A stretch of DNA of 64,000 nucleotides from assembly GCF_001544875.2 (NCBI RefSeq), contig NZ_FCOA02000013.1:62001-126000 (forward strand), read 5' to 3'. Positions within the stretch are counted from its first letter, which is position 1, and every line of letters begins with the position of its first letter. The DNA comes from Caballeronia hypogeia. GTDB lineage: Bacteria; Pseudomonadota; Gammaproteobacteria; Burkholderiales; Burkholderiaceae. The notes under the pieces were generated by a model. The model did no database searches, was not told where the DNA came from, and saw nothing but the letters and a program-made list of their open reading frames with translations. Shown here piece after piece: positions 48,566 to 58,049 of the stretch. A program made the position numbers and the translations under genes.

Positions 48566-48741
48566 TTCATCTTCCTTGTTGTCGAAGTATCCGTAGAACG
48601 TTCGTAAGCGCTGCACTATTCCGCGGACGATGAAATAAATCGATGCGGCAGCGCTGTCGCATCTTGGCTCGGCAATCCATTCAAGACCATTCGGGCGCTC
48701 GTGGCCAGTGATTCAGCGAAATTTCGTCGTGGTGGCGCCGC

Positions 48742-49740
48742 TCACGCACCGGCCGCCGCCGCGGTGGCGTCGCGCCAGCGGCGAGTGTCGCGCAACGGCG
48801 GCGCGCCGAACAACCGGCTGTACTCGCGGCTGAACTGCGAAGCGCTCTCGTAACCCACGCGATGCGCGGCCGTCGCTGCATCTGCGATATCGAGCAGCAT
48901 CAGGCGGCGCGCTTCCTGAAGGCGCAACTGTTTCTGATACTGCAGCGGGCTCATCGCCGTCACGGCTTTGAAGTGATGATGCAGCGACGACACGCTCATA
49001 TGTACGTCGCGCGCGATATCCTCGACGCGCAGCGGCTGATCGAAATGCTGGCGCAGCAGCTGGATCGCCTTCGCGATGCGCTGCGTCTGGCTGTCCTGCA
49101 GCGCGATCTGCCGCAGTCGCGCGCCGGAGCCGTTCATCAGCAGCCGATAGAGAATCTCGCGCTTGACCAGCGGCGCAAGGATCGCCACGTCCTCCGGTGC
49201 GTCGACCAGGCGCAGAAGGCGCAGCACGGCATCGAGCATGGAATTGCCGAGGCGGTTCACATAGAGGCCGCGCGAAGCGTCGGCCTGCGTCGCGGGCGGC
49301 AGCTTTTCGTCCTGAATCAGCGAAGTGATCTCGTCGACATCGAGATCGAGCCGCATGCCGAGATACGGCTCCGATTCGCTCGCCACCGAAACCTGCCCGC
49401 ACACCGGCAGATCCACCGACGACACGAGATAGTGCATCGGATCGTAGACATAGACTTCGTCGCCGACCATGAGGCGCTTGCTGCCCTGCGCGATCAGCGC
49501 GAGCGCGGGCGTCTGGATGCCGTGCTTCGGCCCGCCCGGATTCATGATGCGATGCAGGAACAGGCCCGGCACCGGCGTTTCGACGGAACCCTCGCAGCCC
49601 GCGGTGAAACGGTCGAGCAGCGCGACGAGATCGAGTCGCGCCTGATCCAGTGCGGCATCGGGCGCGCCAGTGTGATGGGCGTCACGATGCTGTTCGTGAG
49701 TGTCTTTTCCGGCCAGTCCGGGCGTGTCGTTCAGAGCCAT
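48742..49740 (-). CDS. AraC-family regulator with AraC_N/CupA-type sensor
   Basis: This 332-residue protein has an N-terminal AraC_N domain (TPALALIAQGSKRLMVGDEV, YLVSSVDLPVCGQVSVASES) and a C-terminal AraC HTH pair (DQPLRVEDIARDVHMSVSSL and AAHRVGYESASQFSREYSRL). It is divergent from the aldo/keto reductase gene with a 215-bp gap, an arrangement typical of regulators that control an adjacent oxidoreductase. The effector is not known. ATG 49740 is the natural start. Confidence 0.85.
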   Translation of the reverse strand: MALNDTPGLAGKDTHEQHRDAHHTGAPDAALDQARLDLVALLDRFTAGCEGSVETPVPGLFLHRIMNPGGPKHGIQTPALALIAQGSKRLMVGDEVYVYDPMHYLVSSVDLPVCGQVSVASESEPYLGMRLDLDVDEITSLIQDEKLPPATQADASRGLYVNRLGNSMLDAVLRLLRLVDAPEDVAILAPLVKREILYRLLMNGSGARLRQIALQDSQTQRIAKAIQLLRQHFDQPLRVEDIARDVHMSVSSLHHHFKAVTAMSPLQYQKQLRLQEARRLMLLDIADAATAAHRVGYESASQFSREYSRLFGAPPLRDTRRWRDATAAAAGA

Positions 49741-49955
49741 GGTTTGCGGACATTTTTGAGAAGGAGCGGTCCGCCTAGCTTACTCGCGCAGGCGCGAGAT
49801 TGCTCGCAGGCATCCCCAGCGTTTGCAGGAACAGGCAAGGATTGGACAGGATCAGGCTATGAACGCGCGGCGCGCCGGGAAGATACTGCATTGCCGGCGC
49901 GGACCGCGCAGCCTACGTGGCGACGCCGCGCCTCATCCGTTACTCGGGAGCAACC

Positions 49956-51008
49956 ATGCGCTACAGGAAATTCGGCAATACCGGTCTTTTCGTCTCCGAA
50001 CTCTGTCTGGGCACGATGACCTTCGGCGGCGGGACCGGCGGCATCTGGGACAACATCGGCCAGCTTCAGCAAGCCGATGCCGACAAGCTGATCGGCCGCT
50101 CGCTCGATGCGGGCATCAATTTCATCGACACCGCCGACGTCTACGCGGATGGTCAATCCGAAGTCATCACCGGCCAGGCGCTGAAAAATCTGAAAGTGCC
50201 GCGCGAGAACGTGGTCGTCGCGACCAAGATTCTCGGCGAGACCGGCACCAAGGGCACGAATTCGCGCGGTGCGTCGCGTTACCACATCATCGACGGAGTG
50301 AAGGCGAGTCTGAAACGCCTGCAACTCGATCACGTCGATCTGTACCAGATTCACGGTTTCGATCCGGCCACGCCGATCGAGGAAACGCTGCGCGCGCTCG
50401 ACAACCTCGTGCAGCACGGGCATGTGCGTTATATCGGCGTTTCGAACTGGGCGGCGTGGCAGATCATGAAGGCGCTCGGCATCTCCGAGCGGCTCGGGCT
50501 CGCACGCTTCGAATCGCTGCAGGCGTATTACACGATCGCCGGTCGCGATCTGGAACGCGAAATCGTGCCGCTTTTGCAGAGCGAGAGCGTCGGGCTGATG
50601 GTCTGGAGTCCTCTCGCCGGCGGGTTTCTGTCGGGCAAGTACACGCGTGAAGGTGCGAAGGAAGAAGGCAGCCGCCGCACCAAGTTCGATTTTCCGCCCG
50701 TGAACGTCGAGCGCGCGTATGACTGCGTCGACGTGATGCGCCGGATGGCCGAAGCCAAAAGCGTGTCGGTGGCGCAGATCGCGCTCGCGTGGCTGCTGCA
50801 TCAGAAGGCGGTGTCGAGCGTGATCATAGGTGCGAAGCGCGTCGAGCAACTCGACGACAACATCGCGGCGACCAAGGTCCGTCTCAACGACGACGAGCTC
50901 GCCGCGCTGGACGAGGTGAGCCAGTTGCCGTCGGAATATCCGGGATGGATGTTGACGCGGCAGGGCGAATTTCGGCGCAATCAGTTGAAGGAAGAGGTAG
51001 CCGAATAA
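49956..51008 (+). CDS. Aldo/keto reductase
   Basis: This 350-residue NADPH-dependent reductase has the AKR catalytic tetrad: Asp and Tyr in INFIDTADVYADGQSE, Lys in VVVATKI and His in LYQIHGFD. LGTMTFGGG opens the barrel and VSSVIIGAKRVEQLDDNIAA closes it. It reduces aldehydes or ketones; the substrate is unknown. ATG 49956 follows GGGAG. The frames open from 49823 are not used. The divergent AraC gene probably regulates it. pobA lies 195 bp downstream with its own promoter region. Confidence 0.88.
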   Translation: MRYRKFGNTGLFVSELCLGTMTFGGGTGGIWDNIGQLQQADADKLIGRSLDAGINFIDTADVYADGQSEVITGQALKNLKVPRENVVVATKILGETGTKGTNSRGASRYHIIDGVKASLKRLQLDHVDLYQIHGFDPATPIEETLRALDNLVQHGHVRYIGVSNWAAWQIMKALGISERLGLARFESLQAYYTIAGRDLEREIVPLLQSESVGLMVWSPLAGGFLSGKYTREGAKEEGSRRTKFDFPPVNVERAYDCVDVMRRMAEAKSVSVAQIALAWLLHQKAVSSVIIGAKRVEQLDDNIAATKVRLNDDELAALDEVSQLPSEYPGWMLTRQGEFRRNQLKEEVAE

Positions 51009-51203
51009 CCGCTTAGAGACGCGGGCGGCAGGCTATGTCGCCCGTTTTCCGTAGGTATTTACCCGTAAATCTTTCGATTTCGGGTCGATTTAAGCCCTTT
51101 ATCTCAAACTAAGATAGTTCTTATCTCCCCTATCGCGTTGCGGCATAAGGCCGCTCTGCCGACACTGTACGCACAACATCACTTCTGCCTCACGGAGACA
51201 AAC

Positions 51204-52385
51204 ATGCGTACTCAAGTCGGCATCGTCGGCGCGGGCCCGGCCGGGCTTCTTCTCTCTCACTTGCTGCATCTGCGCGGAATCGAGTCGGTCGTGCTGGAAG
51301 CGCGCAGCCAGAACGACATCGAATCGACGATTCGGGCGGGCGTGCTCGAGCAAGGCACGATGGACACGCTCAACCAGGCCGGACTCGGCGCGCGCATGCA
51401 GGCCGAAGGCGCGCTGCACCACGGCTTCGAACTGGCGTTCGAGGGTCAGCGCCGCCGCATCGCGCTGACGGAACTGACCGGGCACTCGATCACGGTCTAC
51501 GCGCAGCACGAAGTCATCAAGGATCTCGTCGCGGCGCGTCTCGCCGCGAATGGCGCGTTGAAGTTCAACGTGTCGAATGTGTCGCTGCACGATTTCCAGG
51601 AAGGCAGCGATCGCAAGCCGCGCATCAAGTATCAGCACGAAGGCCGCGACGAAGAGCTCGAATGCGACTTCATCATTGGCTGCGACGGCTCGCAGGGCGT
51701 TTCGCGCCAGTCCATTCCCGAAACCGTCCGCCAGGACTATCAGCGCATTTATCCGTTCGGCTGGTTCGGCATTCTGGTGGAAGCGCCGCCCTCTTCCGAT
51801 GAACTGATCTACGCCCGCCACGATCGCGGCTTCGCGCTCATCAGCACGCGCTCGCCCGGCGTGCAACGCATGTACTTCCAGTGCGATCCGAAGGATACCG
51901 TCGATGCCTGGTCCGACGACCGCATCTGGGCCGAACTTCACGCCCGCGTGGATACCTCCGATGGCTGGCAGATCACCGAGGGCAAGATCTTCCAGAAGAA
52001 CATCGTCGGGATGCGCAGCTTCGTGTCCACGCCGATGCAGTCGGGCAAGCTCTTCCTGGCTGGCGACGCCGCACACATCGTGCCGCCGACCGGCGCGAAG
52101 GGCCTGAATCTGGCGGTGTCGGACGTGCGCGTGCTGAACGCCGCGCTCATCGACTTCTATAAGGAAAACAATGACGAGAAACTCGCCCGTTACACCGAGA
52201 CGGCGCTCAAGCGCGTCTGGCGCGCCGAGCACTTCTCGTGGTGGATGACGCGCATGCTGCACAAGCTCGACGATACGTCGCCGTTCGAGCAGCGCCTGCA
52301 AGTGGCGGAACTCGAACACGTGACGACCTCACGCGCGGCGGCGACCGCGCTGGCCGAGAACTACGTGGGCAGCGTCGCGGTTTAA
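51204..52385 (+). CDS. pobA: 4-Hydroxybenzoate 3-monooxygenase
   Basis: This 393-residue flavoprotein hydroxylases 4-hydroxybenzoate to protocatechuate with NADPH and O2. It shows the FAD motif VGIVGAGPAGLLLSHLLHLR, FIIGCDGSQGVSRQ and the second flavin site GDAAHIVPPTGAKGLNLAVS; length and sequence match PobA of Pseudomonas. GGAGA lies before ATG 51204. No pobR or pca gene is seen beside it. AACTA-AGA-TAGTT at 51107-51119 is a short palindrome in its upstream region. Confidence 0.93.
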   Translation: MRTQVGIVGAGPAGLLLSHLLHLRGIESVVLEARSQNDIESTIRAGVLEQGTMDTLNQAGLGARMQAEGALHHGFELAFEGQRRRIALTELTGHSITVYAQHEVIKDLVAARLAANGALKFNVSNVSLHDFQEGSDRKPRIKYQHEGRDEELECDFIIGCDGSQGVSRQSIPETVRQDYQRIYPFGWFGILVEAPPSSDELIYARHDRGFALISTRSPGVQRMYFQCDPKDTVDAWSDDRIWAELHARVDTSDGWQITEGKIFQKNIVGMRSFVSTPMQSGKLFLAGDAAHIVPPTGAKGLNLAVSDVRVLNAALIDFYKENNDEKLARYTETALKRVWRAEHFSWWMTRMLHKLDDTSPFEQRLQVAELEHVTTSRAAATALAENYVGSVAV

Positions 52386-52396
52386 ATCCGCTTGAT

Positions 52397-52427
52397 ACGC
52401 ACGGCGCCGCTCCGACGCCGTGCGTTT
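52397..52427 (+). terminator. Hairpin terminator after pobA
   Basis: ACGCACGGCG (52397-52406) and CGCCGTGCGT (52416-52425) form a 10-bp stem with a short T-run. It is 12 bp past the pobA stop and lies before the convergent debranching gene stop. Confidence 0.8.
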
Positions 52428-52433
52428 ATCGCC

Positions 52434-54698
52434 TCAGAGCACCGCCACCACCCGAACGTCGCCGTCCACCGACGGAATCACCTGACCGCCGACGCGCCGG
52501 AACGTGATCGTCACGTTCTTTTCTCCCAGCCGCAAATCGCCGATTTCCAGCCAGTCGATGCCCTCAGGCAGTTGCGGCCGGTCGATGCGCACTTCTTCAT
52601 TGACGGCATCGACGGTCACGCCCAGACACGCCTCCAGAATCATGAAGGGCGTGCCCGCCGCCCACGCTTGCGGCAGGCACGCGACCGGATAGGCGATCGG
52701 CCGCTCGCCGCGCTGCCGCGTGAAGCCACAGAAAAGCTCGGGTAGCCGCATGTCGAATGTGACGGCCGCCTCGAACAGCGACTGCAGCAAACCAACGGCC
52801 GCGCCGCGCTCTCCGTAACGCGCGAGGCCGCGTGCGCACAGCGCCGTGTCGTGCGGCCAGACCGAGCCGTTGTGATAGGACATCGGATTGAAGCGCGGCT
52901 GCCCCGCCGCCAGCGTGCGCACGCCCCAGCCGGTGTGAAAGAGCGTGGATTCGAGCGTGCGCGCGACCGCCTCGCCGCGCTTGCGCTCGACGAGATCGAA
53001 CGCCAGCAGATGCCCCGCGTTGGACGACAGCACGCGGCACAGATCGCCCTTGCCGTCGAGCGCGATGCCGTAGAAATCCAGTTCGGGCATCCAGTACATC
53101 GCTTCGACGCGTTCGCGAATATGACGAGCACGCTGCTCGAAATCGCCCGCGCTCTCATCTTCTCCGCGCTCGCGTGCGAGTCGCGCCATCGTCGAAAACG
53201 CAGTCGATGCGTACGCCTGCACTTCGACCAGCGCAATCGGCCCGACGGGAAAGCTGCCGTCCGCATGGAACACGGAGTCCTGGCTGTCCTTCCAGCCCTG
53301 ATTCGCGAGCCCGTGCTCGGAGGCGCGCTGATAGTCGAGCAGGCCGTGCGGGTTCTTGTCGCAATGGCGCGCGACCCATTGCGCCGCGAGCTGCAGCGCG
53401 GGCCAAATTTCATCGATCAGTTCGCGGTCGCCGGTGCGCTCCGCATAGGCGCCCGCGAGGACGATGAACAGTGGCGTGCTGTCCACGCCGCCGTAATACA
53501 GCGCGAACGGGACCTCACCGGTCGCGGCCATCTCGCTCTTGCGCGTCTCGTGCATGATCTTGCCGATTTCAGCATCGCGGAACGCCGAGTCCTCGCGAGC
53601 CTGATGCGCAGCGAGGAAACGCAGCACGCCGCGCGCAAGCGTGGGGTGAAGCCAGAGCATCTGCAGCGACGTGATGATCGCGTCCCGCCCGAAAGCCGTG
53701 GAGAACCACGGGATGCCTGCGTACGGATATGGTCCGGTCTCGAGATCGGTGGTGAGCAATCCGAGATCCGCAAGCGAACGGTCGATCCATTCACTGAAGA
53801 GCGGATTGCTCGAACGGACGCGCGCGCTCGCACGACGCCTGTCGCGCATGCGCCGGTGCGCCTCGACGAGCGCCTCGCGAATGGCCGGACGGCCCGATTC
53901 GGGCGCGCACTCCGCTGCCTCGGCGGCGTTGCGCTTACTCTCCTCGCTGGCGTCGGAGAGCGCGCGCGTGACGGCCGTGACCGACAGATAAACCGAAATT
54001 GCGGTTTCCGACTGAATGTGCAGCGCATAATCGGCGCGCGTGGGCGACAGCACGTCCGGCGCCGGCGTGAACTGGATGCGCGCCGTGCGCTCCACTTCGT
54101 CCAGCCCCACATAGCGCAGCACCACCTCGCCGTTTTCGACCTCCGGCGGCCGCAGGTTGCCGCGCTTGCCACGCTTGGCGCCGCGCACCTCGAACATGTC
54201 GAGAAAGTCCGCAGCGAAGGAAATCGACAGCGGCACGGTGGACGGCTCGGTGCCGTAGTTCGTCAGCACGATGCTCTCGTGCAGCACGTGCCCCGACAGC
54301 ACCCGCTTGCGCTCGACGTGGATCACGCCTTCGGGCGTACGCGCCCCGCCGATGGGCGGCAACGGGCGGTTGGTCAGATGCGCGGTGAACACAGCGTTGT
54401 CGCTCGAAACGCTGCCCGAGAGCAGCGACGGCGCCCGCCCGCCGAAGGTCAGCACGAGTTCGGAGAGCACGCGCGTGTCGTTGACGAAGAGTCCGTCGTC
54501 GCCGCCGCGGATATCTCCGTTCGCGTCGTACACGGCGAAGGTGTTACCGGACTTCAGGACGAACTGGCGTTCGCTCGGCATGTTGGAATGCTCGGTCGGA
54601 ATGAACGCTTCGTCCACGCCGGCGGGTTGCAGTTGCGCCTGCTGCAGTTGTTGCTGCTGCTGTTGCATCTGTCCCTGCGTCTTTTCCTGTGTATCCAT
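52434..54698 (-). CDS. Glycogen debranching (amylo-1,6-glucosidase)-like protein
   Basis: This 754-residue protein has an N-terminal beta domain (SGNTFAVYDANGDIRGGDDG, VERKRVLSGHVLHESIVLTN) and a C-terminal (alpha/alpha)6 GH133-like barrel with YPYAGIPWFSTAFGRDAIIT, YYGGVDSTPLFIVLAGAY and YHNGSVWPHDTALCARGLAR. Bacterial members without the transferase domain cleave alpha-1,6 branches. The first 25 residues form an unusual Gln-rich tract (MQQQQQQLQQ). ATG 54698 is chosen for AGGATGG upstream. A GH15 enzyme 27 kb away could share the pathway; no direct link is seen. Confidence 0.85.
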   Translation of the reverse strand: MDTQEKTQGQMQQQQQQLQQAQLQPAGVDEAFIPTEHSNMPSERQFVLKSGNTFAVYDANGDIRGGDDGLFVNDTRVLSELVLTFGGRAPSLLSGSVSSDNAVFTAHLTNRPLPPIGGARTPEGVIHVERKRVLSGHVLHESIVLTNYGTEPSTVPLSISFAADFLDMFEVRGAKRGKRGNLRPPEVENGEVVLRYVGLDEVERTARIQFTPAPDVLSPTRADYALHIQSETAISVYLSVTAVTRALSDASEESKRNAAEAAECAPESGRPAIREALVEAHRRMRDRRRASARVRSSNPLFSEWIDRSLADLGLLTTDLETGPYPYAGIPWFSTAFGRDAIITSLQMLWLHPTLARGVLRFLAAHQAREDSAFRDAEIGKIMHETRKSEMAATGEVPFALYYGGVDSTPLFIVLAGAYAERTGDRELIDEIWPALQLAAQWVARHCDKNPHGLLDYQRASEHGLANQGWKDSQDSVFHADGSFPVGPIALVEVQAYASTAFSTMARLARERGEDESAGDFEQRARHIRERVEAMYWMPELDFYGIALDGKGDLCRVLSSNAGHLLAFDLVERKRGEAVARTLESTLFHTGWGVRTLAAGQPRFNPMSYHNGSVWPHDTALCARGLARYGERGAAVGLLQSLFEAAVTFDMRLPELFCGFTRQRGERPIAYPVACLPQAWAAGTPFMILEACLGVTVDAVNEEVRIDRPQLPEGIDWLEIGDLRLGEKNVTITFRRVGGQVIPSVDGDVRVVAVL

Positions 54699-54876
54699 TG
54701 CACCATCCTGAAAGTAATCTGAAGGGTGTTTCGTGAGCTGCCTTGGAACGCATTCCGGCGTTTGGCTCACCGAATTCGCACGGTCGAGCGTTGCTTTGCT
54801 GCAGCAAGTGCGCCGCTTACCCGCTATCATCGACGGTTTTTCGACTCAGCCACGCCTGACGGGTTCTCCGCGCGCA

Positions 54877-55671
54877 ATGTCATTTCCGCATATCGAATTA
54901 CTTTATTCTGCCTCAGGGCTCGCGGTGGGCTTCCTGGTCGGCCTCACGGGAGTGGGCGGCGGCTCGTTGATGACCCCGCTGCTCGTCCTGCTGTTCGGCA
55001 TTCATCCGGCGACGGCGGTCGGCACCGACCTGCTCTACGCCGCCGCGACCAAGACCGCCGGAACCCTCGTGCACGGCCTCAAGGGCTCGGTCGACTGGCG
55101 CATCACCGGCCGCCTCGCGGCGGGCAGCGTACCGGCGGCGGCCATCACGCTGTATTTTCTGCATGCGCACGGCATCGCGGCGCCCGGCACCGCGCGCCTA
55201 ATCCAGTTGATTCTGGGTTCCGCGCTGCTGATCACAGCCGTTTCGTTGATTTTCCGGCCGCAACTGGCACGCTTCGCCTATCAAAAGGGACATGGCCGCC
55301 CGGAGCATCCCGCGCGCACCGCCGCCTGGACGGTTCTCACCGGCGCGGTTCTCGGCGTGCTGGTTTCGATCACGTCCGTCGGCGCGGGCGCAATTGGCGT
55401 GACCGTGCTGCTGCTGCTTTATCCTCGACTCGCGACGGTGCGCATTGTCGGCTCCGACGTAGCTCACGCCGTGCCACTGACACTGATCGCCGGTGCGGGC
55501 CACTGGATGCTCGGCTCAGTAGATTGGGCGCTGCTCGCCTCGCTCCTCGTGGGCTCGATTCCGGGCATCGCCATTGGCAGCATGCTGTCTTCCAAGGCGC
55601 CGGAATCCCTGCTGCGGCACGTGCTCGCCGCGACGCTGGTACTCGTCGGAGTGAAGCTCGTGTTGAGTTGA
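54877..55671 (+). CDS. TauE/SafE-family anion exporter
   Basis: This 264-residue protein has 7-8 membrane helices. Repeated TauE/SafE motifs are LVGLTGVGGGSLMTPLLVLL and GVLVSITSVGAGAIGVTVLL, each with the Gly-rich turn that defines the family. The family is linked to export of sulfite or sulfonate-derived anions. ATG 54877 starts a good first helix; the frame open from 54733 overlaps the divergent debranching gene's promoter and is not used. No sulfur-metabolism gene adjoins it. Confidence 0.85.
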   Translation: MSFPHIELLYSASGLAVGFLVGLTGVGGGSLMTPLLVLLFGIHPATAVGTDLLYAAATKTAGTLVHGLKGSVDWRITGRLAAGSVPAAAITLYFLHAHGIAAPGTARLIQLILGSALLITAVSLIFRPQLARFAYQKGHGRPEHPARTAAWTVLTGAVLGVLVSITSVGAGAIGVTVLLLLYPRLATVRIVGSDVAHAVPLTLIAGAGHWMLGSVDWALLASLLVGSIPGIAIGSMLSSKAPESLLRHVLAATLVLVGVKLVLS

Positions 55672-55926
55672 TGTTAGTCACGCACGCACACCCTTTCCAG
55701 TCGGCCAGAAGATATAGGCCGATTCACATCCCGTCTGTCTTTTTTGCCTATACCGTTCGGCCGGCTTTCCCAGCGCCGGACGATGCGGCATCATTCCCGC
55801 TCAGTTGACCGTTGGCTGCAGGACGGTCAGGGCGGCGCACCAGATAACGGGCGCGTCATCTTTCGGCGTCGATAATGCAGGAACGCGTCATCGGGCGCGT
55901 GCCGCATGTTCACGAGGAATCACGCG

Positions 55927-57624
55927 ATGAATGAGAACGACAATCCACAGCACGCGCTTCCCCCCGGCAACGACACTTCGGCCAGCGACGCACCGGCCGA
56001 CCCCATCCGGCGGCGCCTTCTCGCGGCCGGCGTCGGCATCGCGGGCCTGTCGCTCAGCGGATGCAATCTGTTCGAGAACAAGCCGTCCACGCCGAAAACG
56101 GCGGCCGATCTCGCGCTCGACCGCACGCTTGCGGAAAACGTGCGGCAGATCGTCGTGATCTACGCTGAAAACCGCAGCTTTACCAATCTCTACGGTAACT
56201 ATCCGGGCGTTCGCTATCCGCTCTCGGCCGTGCCGGCGTCGCACTATACGCAGCTCGACCGCGATGGCGTCACGCCCATGCCCACGCTGCCGAAAATATG
56301 GGGCGGACTCGTGCCGCAAGCCCAGCAAGTCGAGGGCAAGCGCTACGCGATCACCGAGCAGCAAATTGCCGATTTGCGCAACGGGCCCTTCCAGATCGCG
56401 GACGCGAGCGGTGCGCCGCTGCCCAATTCGGTCATCACACGCGACCTCGTGCATCGCTTCTATCAGAATCAGATGCAGATCAACGCCGGGCGCAACAACC
56501 AGTTCGCCGCCTGGGGCGACTCAGGCGGCCTCGTCATGGGGCATTACCAGAATTCGCCCGACACGCTGAAACTCTGGGGCCTCGCGCAGCAATACACGCT
56601 CTGCGACAACTTCTTCATGTCGGCGTTCGGTGGCTCCTGGCTGAACCATATATTCCTGATTTCCGCGCAGGCGCCCTTCTATCCGGACGCGAAAGGCAGC
56701 CCGGCGGAGAAGTTGCTGGCGGTCGTCGACGGCGACGATCCTAAAGGCTCGCGCCTGAAACTCGCACCCGATTCGCCCACGTCCGCGCTCGAAGGGCCGC
56801 CCAAATTCGTGCGGGACGGCGCGCTCACGGCGGACGGGTATGCGGTCAACACCATGTTCCCGCCCTACCAGCCGAGCAACGTGCGGCCAGCGCCGGGCGG
56901 CGATCCACGTTATGCGGACAGATCGAACGCGCTCGTGCTGCCGCCCCAGACTTACGCGACGATCGGCGACCGGCTCTCGGACAAGAACATCGACTGGGCG
57001 TGGTATAGCGGCGCGTGGCAGTACGCGCTGGAACATCGCGATACCGGCATGGTGCCGGACTTCCAGTACCACCATCAGCCGTTCAACTATTTCGCGAACT
57101 ATGCGCCGGGCACGACGGCGCGCGCGCAGCATGTGCGCGACGCGGGCCTGGGCGATGATTCAAGCACCAACAAGCTGCTCGCCGACATCGACGCGGGCCG
57201 CCTTCCGGCGGTCACGTTCTACAAGCCGCAGGGCAATCTGAACATGCACGCGGGCTACGCGGACGTGGCGTCGGGCGACCGCCACATCTCGAACGTCATC
57301 GAGCACATTCAACGCGGGCCGCAGTGGGCGAACACGGTCGTGATCGTCACCGTCGATGAAAACGGCGGCTGGTGGGACCACGTCTCGCCGCCAAAGGGCG
57401 ATCGCTGGGGGCCGGGCTCGCGCATTCCGGCGCTCGTGATTTCGCCGTTCGCGAAGAAGGGTTACGTCGATCATACGGTCTACGACACGAACTCGATCCT
57501 GCGCTTCATTTCGCGCGTGCACGACCTCGCGCCGCTCGACGGTGTGGCCTCGCGAGATCGCGCGTTCGCGGCCAATGGCGAGGCGCCGCTCGGCGATCTG
57601 ACGAAGTCGCTCGATCTCGCGTAG
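55927..57624 (+). CDS. AcpA-type phosphoesterase / phospholipase C-like lipoprotein
   Basis: This 565-residue protein has a leader (IRRRLLAAGVGIAGLSLSGC, Tat-like RRR and lipobox Cys near 47) and a phosphoesterase domain of the AcpA/phospholipase C superfamily. Seen are RQIVVIYAENRSFTNLYGNY (metal-site Glu-Asn), FMSAFGGSWLNHIFLI and VTVDENGGWWDHVSPPKGDR (metal-binding Asp/His). It probably cleaves phosphomonoesters or phospholipid heads at the cell surface. ATG 55927 is preceded by GAGG; the extra start at 55906 is less likely. It is convergent with the RidA gene. Confidence 0.88.
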   Translation: MNENDNPQHALPPGNDTSASDAPADPIRRRLLAAGVGIAGLSLSGCNLFENKPSTPKTAADLALDRTLAENVRQIVVIYAENRSFTNLYGNYPGVRYPLSAVPASHYTQLDRDGVTPMPTLPKIWGGLVPQAQQVEGKRYAITEQQIADLRNGPFQIADASGAPLPNSVITRDLVHRFYQNQMQINAGRNNQFAAWGDSGGLVMGHYQNSPDTLKLWGLAQQYTLCDNFFMSAFGGSWLNHIFLISAQAPFYPDAKGSPAEKLLAVVDGDDPKGSRLKLAPDSPTSALEGPPKFVRDGALTADGYAVNTMFPPYQPSNVRPAPGGDPRYADRSNALVLPPQTYATIGDRLSDKNIDWAWYSGAWQYALEHRDTGMVPDFQYHHQPFNYFANYAPGTTARAQHVRDAGLGDDSSTNKLLADIDAGRLPAVTFYKPQGNLNMHAGYADVASGDRHISNVIEHIQRGPQWANTVVIVTVDENGGWWDHVSPPKGDRWGPGSRIPALVISPFAKKGYVDHTVYDTNSILRFISRVHDLAPLDGVASRDRAFAANGEAPLGDLTKSLDLA

Positions 57625-57627
57625 CGG

Positions 57628-58020
57628 CTAGTCGCGCTCGACCCAGGCGCGCGCGGCTATTTCGACGAGGTAGCCGTAGTGCAGCGCGCCCACCGGCACG
57701 ACGGCGCGCGCCGGCTTCCAGTTGCCGAAGTGGCGCGCGTAGATCTCATTGAACGTCTTCCAGTGCTCGACGCCGACGAGATACACCGTGACTTCGATGC
57801 AGTCCGTGAAGCTCGCGCCCGCCGCTTCCAGCACGGTGCGCAGATTCGCGAGCGTCTGCTCGGCCTGCTCTTCGAAGGGGCGGTCACCGGTGTGCGTGCC
57901 GTCAGGACGAACCGGCAACTGACCGGATACGCAGATCAGATTGCCGGCGCGCGTCGCGTGACTGTAGTGGCCGGCGGGAATGGGGAGCCCGGGAGCGTTG
58001 ATGAGTTCGATCGGTGGCAT
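57628..58020 (-). CDS. RidA/YjgF-family protein
   Basis: This 130-residue trimeric-fold protein has the RidA hallmarks HYSHATRAGNLICVSGQLPV, EEQAEQTLANLRTVLEAAGA and the C-terminal PARAVVPVGALHYGYLVEIA with a conserved Arg and Glu. RidA deaminates reactive enamines and imines; other members act in catabolic ring cleavage. ATG 58020 starts it. It is 29 bp from the stop of the LysR gene on the same strand, so it may follow it in one transcript. Confidence 0.88.
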   Translation of the reverse strand: MPPIELINAPGLPIPAGHYSHATRAGNLICVSGQLPVRPDGTHTGDRPFEEQAEQTLANLRTVLEAAGASFTDCIEVTVYLVGVEHWKTFNEIYARHFGNWKPARAVVPVGALHYGYLVEIAARAWVERD

Positions 58021-58049
58021 GGTCGGATGAAGTATTGGGGGTTGCAAGA

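Noticed and set aside
48742..49740. AraC gene as the pobA activator (PobR/PobC type)
   Set aside because: It is directly divergent from the aldo/keto reductase, its N-terminal domain is AraC_N/CupA type, and pobA has a separate promoter region 1.2 kb away; a link is possible but not supported.
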